DNA of 64,000 nt from Takakia lepidozioides (Eukaryota; Streptophyta; Takakiopsida; Takakiales; Takakiaceae): assembly GCA_030704615.1 (NCBI GenBank), contig CM060731.1, positions 95,956,756 through 96,020,755 on the forward strand, in the 5' to 3' direction. The translations under genes were made by a program, and so were the position numbers. This document shows positions 1 through 10,727 of the stretch, one piece after another (the first letter of the stretch is position 1; each line of letters opens with the position of its first letter). The notes beneath the pieces are model-generated. The model saw nothing but the letters and a program-made list of their open reading frames with translations, was not told the origin of the DNA and searched no databases.

Positions 1-571
1 ACCCTGGCCTGTTTCAGCCACGGACGTCCAATAATAAGGGAGTAAGCCTCCATGACTATCATCCATTTTTAATACAGTTACTGTGATCATAAAGATCATT
101 TTCTGTATCTGTATCTTAACTCCTCTTATTAATCCCAATGGCTGTACACTTCTTTTGATCTGCCATTGTTACTGTAAATGGGGCTGGTTTCATGTTACTT
201 AGACCAAGCTTCTTCCTTAATTGGTCTGTCATGATATTTACTCCATAACCACCATCTATCAGTAATCAGTTAGTTCTGTGCTTCCAATTCTCAATTTGGA
301 TTACTGGCATAGAATCATCAAAGTCCATGACTGGTTCTCGCCCTTCCGGCTTCACATTATAACTGGTCACCTTGCTGTTCAGGTCTGTGTTTCCTGTCTC
401 TTGGGCAATTCGATTGATTGCCTGATACAGCCTGTGCCTACAATAAGGTGCCACAACTAATAGCTGTCCAATGGTAATTTCTGCTTTGGTCTGACATATT
501 ACTTCAGCCAAAGTCTCTTCATTACTTTGTACTGTCTGCATCTGCATCTTCTTTTTTCCTTTCTTCCTCAC
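1..571 (-). pseudogene. Retropepsin (protease) region of copy A, cut by the window edge
   Basis: This is the N-terminal part of pol, an aspartic protease that would cleave the Gag-Pol polyprotein. The frame at 266-571 matches the front of the protease region of copy H. The active-site loop, which reads DGGSG in H, is DGGYG here at about 260-275, and a one-base change next to it breaks the frame. Further single-base differences follow to the left. It is a non-functional or badly assembled copy; H at 57114-57629 is the better representative. Confidence 0.7.
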
Positions 572-596
572 TCCCCTCGTCTTTTCTCCATCCGAA

Positions 597-2833
597 TCAG
601 AGGGACTCTGCCACAGGAATATCAGTACTCTTTTGCATTTCCCTTATAGTATCTGCCACTTCCTTGTGCAGTTCCTTCTCATCCTTCCAAGTCTCTTTCA
701 TCTTCAGGCATATCCTTGCCACTTCCAGTCTCATCTTCTCTTCCTCTTCTACTGGAGGTATTAGTTTGGCTTTACTTCTTGTTACTATCATTGTACTTAC
801 TTCTGGACAAACACATGGCCTAATGTGAGCTGCCACCACTGGGCCCTCATTCACAGGAGCTCTCATCTCATTCTGGTGTCTTATCCAGAATGAACAGGCT
901 GCCTTGCGATGTCCTGGCTGATTACAATAGTAACATAGCTCTTCACCATTGGGTCCTCGCCCTTGGTCTGGTCTTGGATTATTTCTATAATCCTGATTCC
1001 CGGGCTGGTAATTCCCCCTTGGATTACCCTGATAGTTGCCTCTGGAATTTCCTTGGTAATTCCCTCTTGAATTACCTCTCCCTTCCATGCCATGTTATAA
1101 CCACCAGACCTACCATAGTGGTCCTGATCATTGCTTCTTCTTGGCTGGGGCTGCACCTGATGCACCCTCACTTGCCTAGGTTCTCTTGCAGCTGTCTCTT
1201 CTGTAGTAACAATTCTTCTCAGTAGAATGGTTATCCATTTTAACAGATAGTACAGTGTTTCTCCTTCATGTGGCATTCTTGTAGGGTAGTGTATGGCCTT
1301 CATTCTGGCACTTTGCACACCATACACCCTTCCTCCAATGTGTTGCAGCCTCTGTGCATACTTCTTCAAGATTTCTTCCAATCTTTTCTCATAGTTATCC
1401 CTCTTCAACTTTTCCTTTCTCTTACTCTTTCTTTTTAGTTCTTGCTCTTCTTCTTCATCTGACTCATCTTCAGAGTCCTCATCTTCCTTTTTCTCTCTCC
1501 TGAGCATTCCCAATTGCTCAATTCTGTTTGCAGTTTCAAATGCCTCCTCCACTGTATTATGGGGTAACATATCCTTTCTTCTGCAACTCTGGTCTTAGTC
1601 CACTCACAAACCAGTCTTCTGTAAACCGGGTGCTGGTACTGCAGCCAGCTTTTTCATCATCAATTCCATCTTCTCCATATACTCTTCAACAGTTTCATGC
1701 TTCTTCTTCTGCTTCAGCTGTTGTAAACTTCCATACACTTCATCCTCAGTTTTACTTGTCCTGAACCTATTTCGAAATGCTGTATTCAAGCCATTCCAGG
1801 TTAGGAAATGATTATCAGGGAATCTTGCATACCATTCACTTGCTTTCTTGATAAGTGAACAAGGAAACAGTCTCATCTTGGCATCATCGCCATTCTCATT
1901 GTTCACTATACACATGTGCTCAAATTGGCTAATGTGTACATCGGGATCCCTTTTCCTGAATATATTGGAAAGGGTGGTTTTGCCCGTGTTGGTTGTAACG
2001 CCATCTGTGGCCCTACCTTCTGCCCACTGACAGGTGCTGGCACCCTTGCTGGTGCTGGTCCTTCTGGACCTGTTGTTTTTGTGGTGGATTTTCCACCAAG
2101 TGGTGGCCCTTGAGCACTCCCTGCTTCTGGCCCCACGATATTCACAGTATTCCCAGCTTCAGTTGCACTACTTCCCACACTCCCTGTCCCCCCAGAGCCA
2201 GATCCAGGCAGCCCGCCTGATCCCCTGAGCCGACACCTTCGTTGGCCTGTGATCCAAGTGCTCCACTTGATCCAGGTCCAACGGGTTGGGATGTCCTGGT
2301 TGTAGTCTCAACCTCAGCTGTTGGGTCTACTTCTTCATATTCTTCCTCTTCCAATTTCTTCTCTCTGTTTTCATCCTCCAAGTTCTGCCCTTGGGTTTCT
2401 TCTTCACTCATGTAACTCAACTGTAATGGTGTTGGAGAGTCTGAACTCTCCGTTGGCTCTGCCACATCCTCATCTCCTTCTTCATCTTCTGCTTCAGAAA
2501 CTGGAGTTCCTGCTTTTGGTGTTCCATGCCAACTCTTATCAAAGATTTCTGTCAAGTCTTTTATCCAAGGATGTACCTCAGATCTTTCACCTCGTGATTG
2601 ATCTTCTTCCTGTACCAATTCCCTTAATCTTTCTTGCAAAGAAACAGAAGGAGTGGCATCCAACTCTAGTTCTTCCGGTATAGGTGATGCACTTTTTGAT
2701 CTTGATGGTGTGAGAGGTCCAGATGATTCCCTATGTCTATTCCTCTCTCCCAAAGATATGGATAATTAGCTTTCAGATAGCTTTCTCTTTTTGATGAATA
2801 TCTTTGTCGTCTAGCTTCTCTTTCATCACTCAT
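597..2833 (-). pseudogene. gag: gag of copy A, frameshifted
   Basis: The start is the ATG at 2831-2833, the same MSDEREARRQ start as in copy H, about 20 bases after the stop of ORF1. Acidic and Ser/Pro/Gly-rich N-terminal sequence is followed by the capsid core (KASEWYARFPDNHF at about 1830), a charged coiled segment, RGNYQ repeats and a C-terminal CCHC knuckle (CYYCNQPGHRKAAC, near 900-945). Against H the frame changes at least four times, including one extra lysine codon near 1710 and base changes near 1570-1610 and 1230-1320. In places the three frames read through different parts of the same protein. Confidence 0.75.
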
Positions 2834-2854
2834 GTCCCATGTCTTTCATTTCTT

Positions 2855-3550
2855 TTAATGTGGCAATAACCAAAACTCTCTTCTGTAATATCTCTCGTAT
2901 ATGCCTGGATTTCTTTCAAGCTTCAATGCACCCTTGGCTATACTTGAAGTCTCCGTTACCATATAACCATATGGCAAACAAGTCTGAAAAGCTGTTCTTG
3001 GTGTGAGTTTGATCCACAAAATATCCTTTGGAATCCAATTCTTTACCAGTACAAGCTCTTCATGCATATGAGTATAAACATTCACCTTTCTTTCTTCCCA
3101 GCCTTCAAACTCTACTCGTTTAATGGATAGCAACGCTATCACATAAACTAATGTTGGTAACCAACGTGCTCTTCCTCTACAGGCTACCTGATAAATCTTT
3201 ATCACTCCTTTCTCCAGACCCCATTCTGGATCAGCATCATGCACTCGTTTAAGAATATTTTCTTTACATCCGTCTGGCAATTCCAAGAACCTTTGAAAGA
3301 ATTGTTTGGACAATCTTTCTTCCTTCGTTCCACAGGGAATTTGATTCACTTCAAACTCTTTAATGGTCCAACCACCATGATCCCACCAGATGCCTGTCAC
3401 ATCTGGTTGTTCATGTCCCAGGTCCCCAGTATGGTCGCCAAATGTCGCGCGGCTTTTACTCACCCATCCCTTCGCTATCCGAGGCGGAAACTCCAAGATA
3501 GAAGAGTTGTAAATCTCTAAGTACTCAGCCCGCGCAGAACAATCAGTCAT
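2855..3550 (-). CDS. ORF1 of copy A: 231-aa protein that starts inside the LTR
   Basis: Uninterrupted 231-codon ORF. Its ATG (MTDCSARAEYLE) lies inside the LTR (3443-4400). The frame runs out of the LTR, through the PBS (reading ATFGDHTGDL) and on to a stop 21 bases before the gag ATG. The only clear residue difference from copy H that I saw is IYNSS for ISNSS. The body contains FFQRFLELPDGCKEN, then WLPTLVYVIALLSIKR, a short hydrophobic stretch. I do not recognise the fold. An extra ORF before gag is known in Ogre-type Tat elements; I cannot claim homology. No stop codon falls in the ORF although gag next door is broken. Confidence 0.6.
   Translation of the reverse strand: MTDCSARAEYLEIYNSSILEFPPRIAKGWVSKSRATFGDHTGDLGHEQPDVTGIWWDHGGWTIKEFEVNQIPCGTKEERLSKQFFQRFLELPDGCKENILKRVHDADPEWGLEKGVIKIYQVACRGRARWLPTLVYVIALLSIKRVEFEGWEERKVNVYTHMHEELVLVKNWIPKDILWIKLTPRTAFQTCLPYGYMVTETSSIAKGALKLERNPGIYERYYRREFWLLPH
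3423..3440 (-). other. Primer binding site of copy A
   Basis: On the minus strand the 18 bases starting TGGCGACCATACTGGGGA lie two bases after the LTR end. They begin with TGG, the complement of a tRNA 3' CCA. The same site recurs in copies C, E, G and H with at most one base changed. It resembles the TGGCGACT...GGGGA sites reported for Tat/Ogre elements (tRNA-Arg primer); the tRNA identity is an inference. Confidence 0.7.
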
Positions 3551-4400
3551 GACCTACAGCTAGTGTATCATGGGGGTGTTTCCTATTTGTTTCCTTTTCC
3601 GCATTCATCTTAGCTACCCTACCATTGATAATTAAGTATCAGTTTGCTTCATCAATTTATCGGTTCCCTCCACTAATCCATTCAATCCACAGCTTCACTC
3701 AGATCTCTCTACACAGTGTGATTGTATCGTATAAGTATCAGATTATGATTTATCAGGTATCAGGCCGAAGCCATTGTGTCTCTATTCTCCTCTACAATAT
3801 CCCTACAGCTTTGCATATAACAAGCATCTACTAATCCTCTTTCCTCCTTCATCGTGCTCACCGACTTCCGCTCCCGTATGACTCCGAAATCCTCCTTCCC
3901 CGAATAATGATCATCATCCTCATAATCCCCGTTCTCCCCTTTATCCTCCTATCCGCGGTTCTAACCGTTTCCCTCTCTAACCGTCGTATGTGAATTAACA
4001 TGTTCCCTTCACAGGTGTTGTTCCCCACAGTCGTTCCCTGTCCTACTCTTCGTTCCCTATTATCGTGACAGCTGTGTCAAGCGGTGACTGGCTGTGTTTG
4101 GCTGTGTCGGGCTGTGACCGGCTGTGTGGCTGTGTGGGCTGTGACGACTGTGACGGGCTGTGTGGGCTGTGACGGCTGTGTGGGCTGTGTGGGCTGTGAC
4201 GACTGTGTGGGTTGTGACGACTGTGACGGCTGTGTTGGCTGTGTGGGCTGTGACTGCTGTGTCGGCTGTGTGGGCTATGTAACCCCCCTCTACAGTGCGC
4301 TGCTGTCACCCCTAAGGTTCCTGTTTGTCTCAGTCTGTGCAAAAATTAAGGGTACCCTCCAGATCCCGTATAAGTGTCTAAGTCCCCTACAGTCCTCTAA
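3443..4400 (-). repeat. 5' LTR of copy A
   Basis: On the plus strand it begins TGTCGCGCGGC at 3443 and ends CCTCTAA at 4400, where the expected CA is missing. 958 bp against 1063 bp for the LTRs of H; the difference lies mostly in the internal array of CTGTG(A/T)-type units at about 4087-4280. The copy contains the LTR-internal ATG used by ORF1. Confidence 0.85.
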
Positions 4401-7400
4401 AAAGTACATGTTACAATTCTTGCAGAACTTTGAGCCAAGGACAAGAGCAACAACGGTGAAGGGAGTTGAATTACTAATTACTCCCCTATACCTACAGCAA
4501 TTGTTTCGATTGCCAGCAGGCCAGGTGCATGTGGAGGAGCACAGGGCAAGACTGCAAATATGGGACTTATTCCAAGAAGGGAGTTTCTTTAAAACTCAGG
4601 GTTATGCTTGTACCAAGGCTGTGTACCCAGGGCTAAGAGAGGTAGGCCAGGTATTGAACGTTCTGTTTGCCATGAAACAGAACCAACAGTATTTGAGCAG
4701 ATCCTTCACAGAAGAAATACTCAAAGCCCTGAGAGGAGAAGAGGTAGAATGGGCGGACATAATGTACAACGCACAGGTAGAGGAGATGAAAAGATTACAG
4801 GGTACTGCCGCAAAGTCTCCTATTATAGTGTCTGGCCCAATTATTGCTCAAATAATTCTTGATTTTGGCATACTTGATGCGCGAGAAAGAAAGGAGATGG
4901 GAGTGTTTGAGCCAGAAACCACTGCAATGGAAGAGCAAGGCTCTTCACACAGTGAGGGTGGACTGGCAGGGCAACCTGAGACTAAGAGACAGAGACGGGG
5001 AAAGACTGTAGTGGCAGATCCACTAGCTTCACGGAATCCGCATGATAATGTTTCCCAAGCTCTTGTGCAGGAAGGGGCACAGCAGCACAGAGAACTGCTA
5101 TTACTGGAAGCAGGACCTTCAGAGAGGGAAGAGGAAGTTACTTCAGTATCATAGCCATCACAGCCAGATGATCGGCTTGTCACAAAGTTACCACAAGTTG
5201 TCCATGCAGTTCAACCAGAAATAATTGATTTAGAAAAAGAAGGGTTAGATATTCCCACTACAGAACAGGTGGTGGCAGAAATTGAGAAGGGGGACCTTCT
5301 CTATGAATATTCTGGTATGGTCAAGGACACAGTGATTCCGGAGGTGCAACGATTGTCCAGGGGAAACCCTGTGGCGCATATAATACACACACCTGTGACG
5401 GAGGTACCACAGGTAGAATGCCAAGACATTGCAGCACCAGTGACGGATGGAGTGGTTCAGGAAGAAAATCTGGTGGGGCAATGGCCCGAGTGGTTCGTAA
5501 GGCATCACACTGTTGAGGATCAGGGAGAACAGCAGCAAGCTCACCAAGATGACCCTCAACAGGCGATGCTTATGAGTTCCATAAATATGACACTTAATTT
5601 GTTGGGTACTTATGTCAAATCACATGTTCCCACTACTCAATTGGCAGCTTTGAGGGAGGAACTCAGGAAGGAGTTTGAGGCTCGACTTGCCACAGAGTGT
5701 GCAAATAAGGTCGATGAAGAGGTCACTCTCAAGATGCAACAAGACTTGGAGAGTACAGAAGCGGCTTTGCAATTGGCCAAGGAACAATTGATTGAGGCAG
5801 GCCTCGCGCAAGACCAGTTGCACGAAGCACATAAGCAACAGCTATACCAAATGCAAGTGAAGCATGAAAGCAAGTTGCAACAAGTGAATGCACTACATAC
5901 GGAGTTGCAGACAGTGCATGACAAGATGGCCATCCAATGTGCTACACTCACAACTATGCTTGACCAATCTACAACCGAAATAAACAGTCAAGCGGAAAGA
6001 TGTACGAAGGCAGAGGCAGAAAATGTTGAGCAAGTGAAACTCATTGCCGATATGAAGAATACAATCTGTCGCAATGAAGATACTTTCAAGCAATACATAC
6101 AGGTTGAAGCTGACCAAGAGAGACACATACTGGAGTTGCAACAAACAATCATGGCCAATAGAAATGAAATCTCTGTCACTAACAAGGTTTGGAAGGAAGC
6201 CAATAATCTGCTTGCTGCCTATGCAAATTTGGTTGAACCTCATGCGAAGTGCATGGAGGCTTTACAACAGCAGTTAGATATGTACAAACTTAGAGAGGAG
6301 TAGACTCTCAGAGGTACCACAAGCAACTTAGTGGATAACCACCTTATGCAGGTCTGGTTAGCACAAGGGCCAGTGGAGGGCAAAACACCACGAAAGCTCA
6401 CCCAAAGCGAGATGAATGAGCTCAGACTGCAAGTGCAGAACATTGCCACAAATACTATAGACAATGTCTATAGTAGGATAGCGGAGTTACAGGAGGATGT
6501 AGACGGCCTGCAGACTCAAGTGGAGGACCTCATTTCAAATATCGACAACAGAGTCTGTGTACCTGAGGAACAGCTAATGGCTTCTTATTTAAAAGCGAGA
6601 ACTTTGGCTTTTCAGTCTTCTTCACAGGAGGTGCAGGAGATGCCAATGGTATAAGAGCCAGTGCCACCAACACCACAACAAGTCACTGTGCTAGTAGCTG
6701 ACCCTGTTGTTACTACAGCCACACCACAGCCACCACAGCCTGAGGTATGGGGAAATGCTGCTTTTAACCCACCTAAAACTCCAGCTGCAAGAGAGTACAA
6801 TAGGGCTATGATTATGCCCTTCAACCAAATTCCCATTGTGTTGGATTTGGTTTGGAAAGAATTTAGTCCTCCGCAGTCATTGGCACATTACTATCAAATC
6901 ATGCGCATATGGCTGCCAGTGGCAACTAGAACTAAGGTACTTCCAAACAATCAACCCATTGAGGATCATCACTTTGCGCAGTACTGGCATGAAGCAGGTA
7001 CCATGTTGAAGGAATTAATTGCCTTCCAAGTTGTACATGGATTCATTTATACCAAGACCAAGGAGGTAGCAAGTATTGTCATGGGCTGTGGGGTATACTA
7101 TGCTGCTTGTTTTCTGGTACGTTACCACATTGAGCAGCACAAGATGCAATCGCGCTTTCTGAGTTATTCCAGTGGGGATCATTGGGTCTTACCTTCAGTG
7201 CCACCTCATATGTACCTATATGAGGCAAAAGTTATGATGCAAAAGGATTCTCAAATTTGTTCATGGTTTCATGCGGCCTGGAACAATTTGTCAACACAGA
7301 AATTTGGCCCTGACGATATTTTCTTTAAGGGACATGAAGGATGGAAATACTTGCACAATTCACAAGTCATTGGTACCCCACTCACCTAGACAGACAAAGA

Positions 7401-7809
7401 GCTCAGGGTCTTCACCAATTTTGCCATTCAGCGTTTGCAGCAAGTTTTAAAATTTAAACTTCCAGACATGGTAGGACAACATTGTATGCCCCAAAGGATT
7501 CCACAAAAAGTTCGACAGTTAAAACACCTGAGAGGAGATGAGGATTCTGATACAACTGTTTCTTCAGCGGACTCTTTTGACATGGGAGAAGACTATGCAA
7601 TTCAGATGGTAGAGAAGAAGCGACGAGGGTCTCCTATGCCTGAAAGATTACCTTGATATCAGCCTCCAGAGGGCCTCACATATCCAGGTAGTGTTCAATC
7701 ATCTCCGTCAACCAGTGACAGACCTCGGGCTCATACACAGAGTCCTTCACGAGACTCTCAACGTCAGAAAGGTACTCGCTCACAAAGGTTTGCTAATCCC
7801 AATCAGTAA
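4401..7809 (+). pseudogene. ORF3 of copy B (coiled-coil protein in the env position)
   Basis: Function unknown. Order visible: an N-terminal segment with YMLQFLQNFEPRT and LLITPLYLQQLFRLP-like sequence (4405-4520), loosely reminiscent of plant transposon-associated domains; an acidic, Pro/Gln-rich linker; a heptad-rich coiled coil of about 240 residues (5625-6300); a second charged segment; then a conserved globular part with FNQIPIVLDLVWKEF, HHFAQYWHEAGTM and CFLVRYHIEQHK (6810-7150). The true end is probably the TAA at 7807-7809. Broken by TAG at 5152, TAG at 6301, TAA at 6652, TAG at 7387 and a TGA near 7654. No signal peptide or membrane helix is seen, so it does not look like an envelope glycoprotein. 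Confidence 0.7.
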
Positions 7810-7847
7810 ACCGTGAGGACACGGTTTTTTGAGAGGGGAAGGGGTAA
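7810..7847 (+). other. Conserved hairpin and polypurine tract of copy B
   Basis: ACCGTG-AGGA-CACGGT (7810-7825) forms a 6-bp stem with a four-base loop and follows the ORF3 stop. A T run and the purine tract GAGAGGGGAAGGGG then precede the LTR start at 7848. The tract is the plus-strand primer expected just upstream of a 3' LTR. The stem bases are kept in copies D and E while the loop differs. Confidence 0.75.
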
Positions 7848-8728
7848 TGTTAGAGGACTGTCTGGGACTTAGACACTTATACGGGATCTGGGGGGTACCC
7901 TTAATTTTTGCACAGACTGAGACCAACAGGAGCCTTAGGGGTGACAGCAGCGCACTTTAGAGGGGGGTTACACAGCCCGTCACAACCAACACAGCCCGTC
8001 ACAATCCGACATAGCCGACACAGCCCAACACAGTCGCACAGCCAGTCACAGCTTGACACAACTGTCACAACCATAGGGAACGGATAGCAGGACAGGGAAC
8101 GACTGTGGGGAACAACATCTGCAAATGGAACATGTTAGTACACGGATGACGACGGTTAGTGAGGGAAACGGTTAGAACAACGGGTAGGAAGATAAAGCCA
8201 AGAGCGAGGACGGGAGAAGCATCACTTCTTGGGGAATTCTGGGAGAAGGGGGAGAGATCACTTGGAGAGGGGACTTCGGACATCACGGGAGGAAAGGAGG
8301 AGAGAGCGCATCTCTGAGCGGAAGGATGGAGATCTGTTGATGCTTAATGAATGCAAGCAATAGAGTTGTAATGTAGAGCAGATTAGAGACTCCATGGCTT
8401 CAGCCTGATACTCGATAGATATTAATCTGATACATACTTCATACTCACACTGTGTAGAGAGATCTGAGTGAAGCTGTGGAATGAATGGATGAGTTGATGG
8501 GATCCGATAGATTGCTGAAGCAAACTGATACTTAATTACCAACAGTAAGGTAACTAGCAAACATGAATGCGGGAAGGAAAACAAATAGGAAACACCCCCA
8601 TGATACACTAGCTGTAGGTCATGAGTGATTGTTCTGAGTGGGCTGAGTGCTTAGAGATTTCCAACTCTTCTATCTTGGAGTTTCCGCCTCGGATAGCGAA
8701 GGGATGGGTGAGCAAAAGCCGCGTGACA
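7848..8728 (+). repeat. 3' LTR of copy B
   Basis: Begins TGTTAGAGGACTG directly after the polypurine tract and ends GCCGCGTGACA. 881 bp, shorter than in H because the internal CACAGCC-type array (7970-8065) has fewer units. Unique sequence follows at 8729. Confidence 0.85.
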
Positions 8729-9320
8729 GGTTGCAGAAAAGTCGGCGGAGAACCAATGATATGTGGCATGTTGTGCCACATATGAAGATTTCGAACCGGG
8801 AAAAACCGGCAAAAGCTAGCCTAATAACTCATCCATCCAAATCGAATCTATCACCAAGCAATAGTACTACTAATGGCCATACCTAACTAGTTCAAGACGG
8901 CGGCCACTGCCGAAAGGACAAATGTGCCTTTGCGAGGTGGACACGTATGCCGTGAACTCATGCATAACGAGATCGAGGGCCCGGCTGGTACTAATCGCAC
9001 GACGTCTCGCAGCCCAGTAGTTCGTGATTTTCAAGCTGGAGAGTAGCAGGAGACTGAGTTCCCAGCAAGAGAGTGGAAGGCGGAAGATAGTCTTCCTTTT
9101 TCACTTCAGCGAGAGACAAGAAGAAGGCAAGAGAGAGAATGAGAGGTCGCAAGCTCAACATGACGGTGAAGGAGATAACAGAGGAGAGCGCGGCCCTGGG
9201 AACAAAGCACATGGCAGAGGAGGACCAGCCGCGCGGAGAAGCTGGTGAACGAGGGGAGGAAACAGCAAGAGAGGGCGACCCTGACGACATGGACACAGAG
9301 GACCCCGACACCCTTTTGAT
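8729..9320. other. Non-repeat interval between copies B and C
   Basis: No gene is recognised. A perfect 10-bp inverted repeat with a 5-bp spacer (8759-8783, arms ATATGTGGCA/TGCCACATAT) lies near the left side. From about 9024 there is an open, charged reading frame (reading KLNMTVKEITEESAALGTK and later EGDPDDMDTEDPD) that stops being comparable to anything at 9320, where copy C begins. It may be a fragment of a coding exon. Confidence 0.4.
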
Positions 9321-10563
9321 AACCAACGTGCTCTTCCTCTACAGGCCACCTGATAAATCTATATCACCCCTTTCTCCATACCCCACTCAGGGTCAGCATC
9401 ATGCACTCTCTTAAGAATGTTTTCTTTACAACCGTCTGGCAATTCCAAGAACCTCTAAGAGAATTGTTTAGACAATCTTTCATTCTCAGTTTCACAGGGA
9501 ATTTGATTCACATCAAATTCTTTAATTCTCTATCCACCATGATCCCACCAGATGCCTGTCACATCTGGCTGTTCATGATTTAGTTCCCCAGTATGGTCGC
9601 CAAATGTTGAGCGGCTTTTACTCACCCATCCCTTCGCTATCCGAGGTGGAAACTCCAAGATAGAAGAGTTGGATATCCTGCAGCTAGTGAATCATGGTTG
9701 TGCTTCCCATTTGTATTCCTTCTTGCCTTCATGTTATCAATTTACCTTATCTGATACTAAAGCATCAGATTGCTTCAGTATCTTCTTAGTTCCAGTTAAT
9801 CATGCATTCATTTCACAGCTTCACTCATGTCTCTCTACACAGTGTGCTTGTATCGAATAAGTATTATACGATTTATCAGGTACTAGGCCAATGTCAAGGT
9901 GACTCTAATCCGCCCTACATTATCACTACAGCTGTGCATGAAATAATCCTCCATCAAGTCATCATCTCCTCTTCTGTGTAATCATCATCCCTGAGCTCCA
10001 AGATCGTGCCCTCCGTCTGACCTTATCCCTTGATGTCTAAGTAGTGATCCAAGAAGTGATCCCCAAAAAGTCCCCGCTCTTGGCTTTATCTACCTACAAG
10101 CTGTTCTAACCGCCTTGCTAACTAACCGTCGCCCCTGAAGTAACATATTCCCTCTGCAGATGTCGTTCCCACACAGTCGTTCCCTGTCCATGTTAACCGT
10201 TCCCCCTGTACTGTGACAATTGTGCAAAACTGTGTTGGGCTGTGTGAAGCTGTGATGGGCTGTGACTGGCTGTGATTGGCTGTGACGGAATGTGACTGGC
10301 TGTATTGGCTGTGACGGGCTGTGACTGGCTGTGTTGGGCTGTGCGAAGCTGTGGCGGCTGTGACTGGCTGTGTCGGCTGTGTCGGGCTGGTTGGCTGTGA
10401 CTGGCTGTGACGGGCTGTGTCGGGCTGTGTACCCCCCCCCCCCCCCCCCCCTAAAGCCTGCTACTGTCACCCCTAAGGCTCATGTTGGTCTCAGTCTGTG
10501 TAAAAATTAAGGGTACCCCACAGAACCCGTAAAAGCGTCCAAGTCCCAAGCAGCCCTCTAACA
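9321..10563 (-). mobile_element. Ty3/gypsy copy C, 5' end only (LTR, PBS, part of ORF1)
   Basis: Minus strand. LTR 9605-10563, PBS 9585-9602 (TGGCGACCATACTGGGGA) and then about 260 bp of ORF1 sequence ending abruptly at 9321. The LTR is divergent: it starts TGTTAGAGGGCTGCTTGGG and resembles the old LTR at 61589-62386 more than those of A or H. ORF1 in this copy is interrupted by in-frame changes. Confidence 0.75.
9605..10563 (-). repeat. 5' LTR of copy C (divergent subfamily)
   Basis: On the plus strand TGTTGAGCGGC at 9605 to CCCTCTAACA at 10563, so 959 bp with TG...CA ends. It holds the CTGTGACTGG-type array at about 10210-10430, immediately followed by an uninterrupted run of 20 C (10432-10451). 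Confidence 0.85.
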
Positions 10564-10727
10564 GCCACGTCAACAGTGAGCTCCACGACTGGCAGATACG
10601 ACTCTATGGCGCTTACGACTCATTTGTCACAACTGATTGGGTTTATCTGACTGGACAGTCATGCAGTCATAAATGGCTGATACGACTGGAAAATAGCAGA
10701 CGTAAAAGCCAAGATCTGTTGTAGTGG

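Larger units (their letters stand above)
1..4400 (-). mobile_element. Ty3/gypsy copy A, 5' part (LTR, PBS, ORF1, gag, start of protease)
   Basis: Read on the minus strand this segment runs LTR, PBS, ORF1, gag, protease, and leaves the window at its left edge. It matches positions 57101-61588 (copy H) almost base for base in the same orientation, with scattered single-base insertions and deletions. The right end is the LTR start joined directly to plus-strand ORF3 sequence of copy B at about 4400. The last two LTR bases (CA) look altered. The simplest reading is that A inserted into the ORF3 of an older plus-strand element whose 5' part lies outside the window. Confidence 0.85.
4401..8728 (+). 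mobile_element. Ty3/gypsy copy B, 3' part (ORF3, PPT, 3' LTR)
   Basis: Plus-strand segment that begins inside ORF3, at the codons corresponding to about 25285 of copy E. It runs through the rest of ORF3, the hairpin, the polypurine tract and a full 3' LTR. It stands head to head with copy A at 4400. Its gag-pol half must lie left of the window or be deleted. Confidence 0.8.

Noticed and set aside
2034-2683. Plus-strand ORFs with LLL and LPLP stretches opposite gag (also 59115-59765)
   Set aside because: Antisense shadows of the acidic, Gly/Pro-rich part of gag.
4084-4360. Cys/Gly/Val-rich ORFs (WAVTTVTGCVGC type) over the CTGTG arrays, also at 49627-49990 and 61139-61440
   Set aside because: They are translations of the LTR tandem array in both strands; unit-length changes and lack of conservation show they are not genes.
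7810-7832. Rho-independent terminator (hairpin plus T run)
   Set aside because: The context is a eukaryotic LTR element; the hairpin sits next to the PPT and is reported as an element feature instead.
8759-8783. Precursor microRNA or MITE from the 10-bp inverted repeat
   Set aside because: The stem is too short for a microRNA precursor, and no second copy or target duplication was found.
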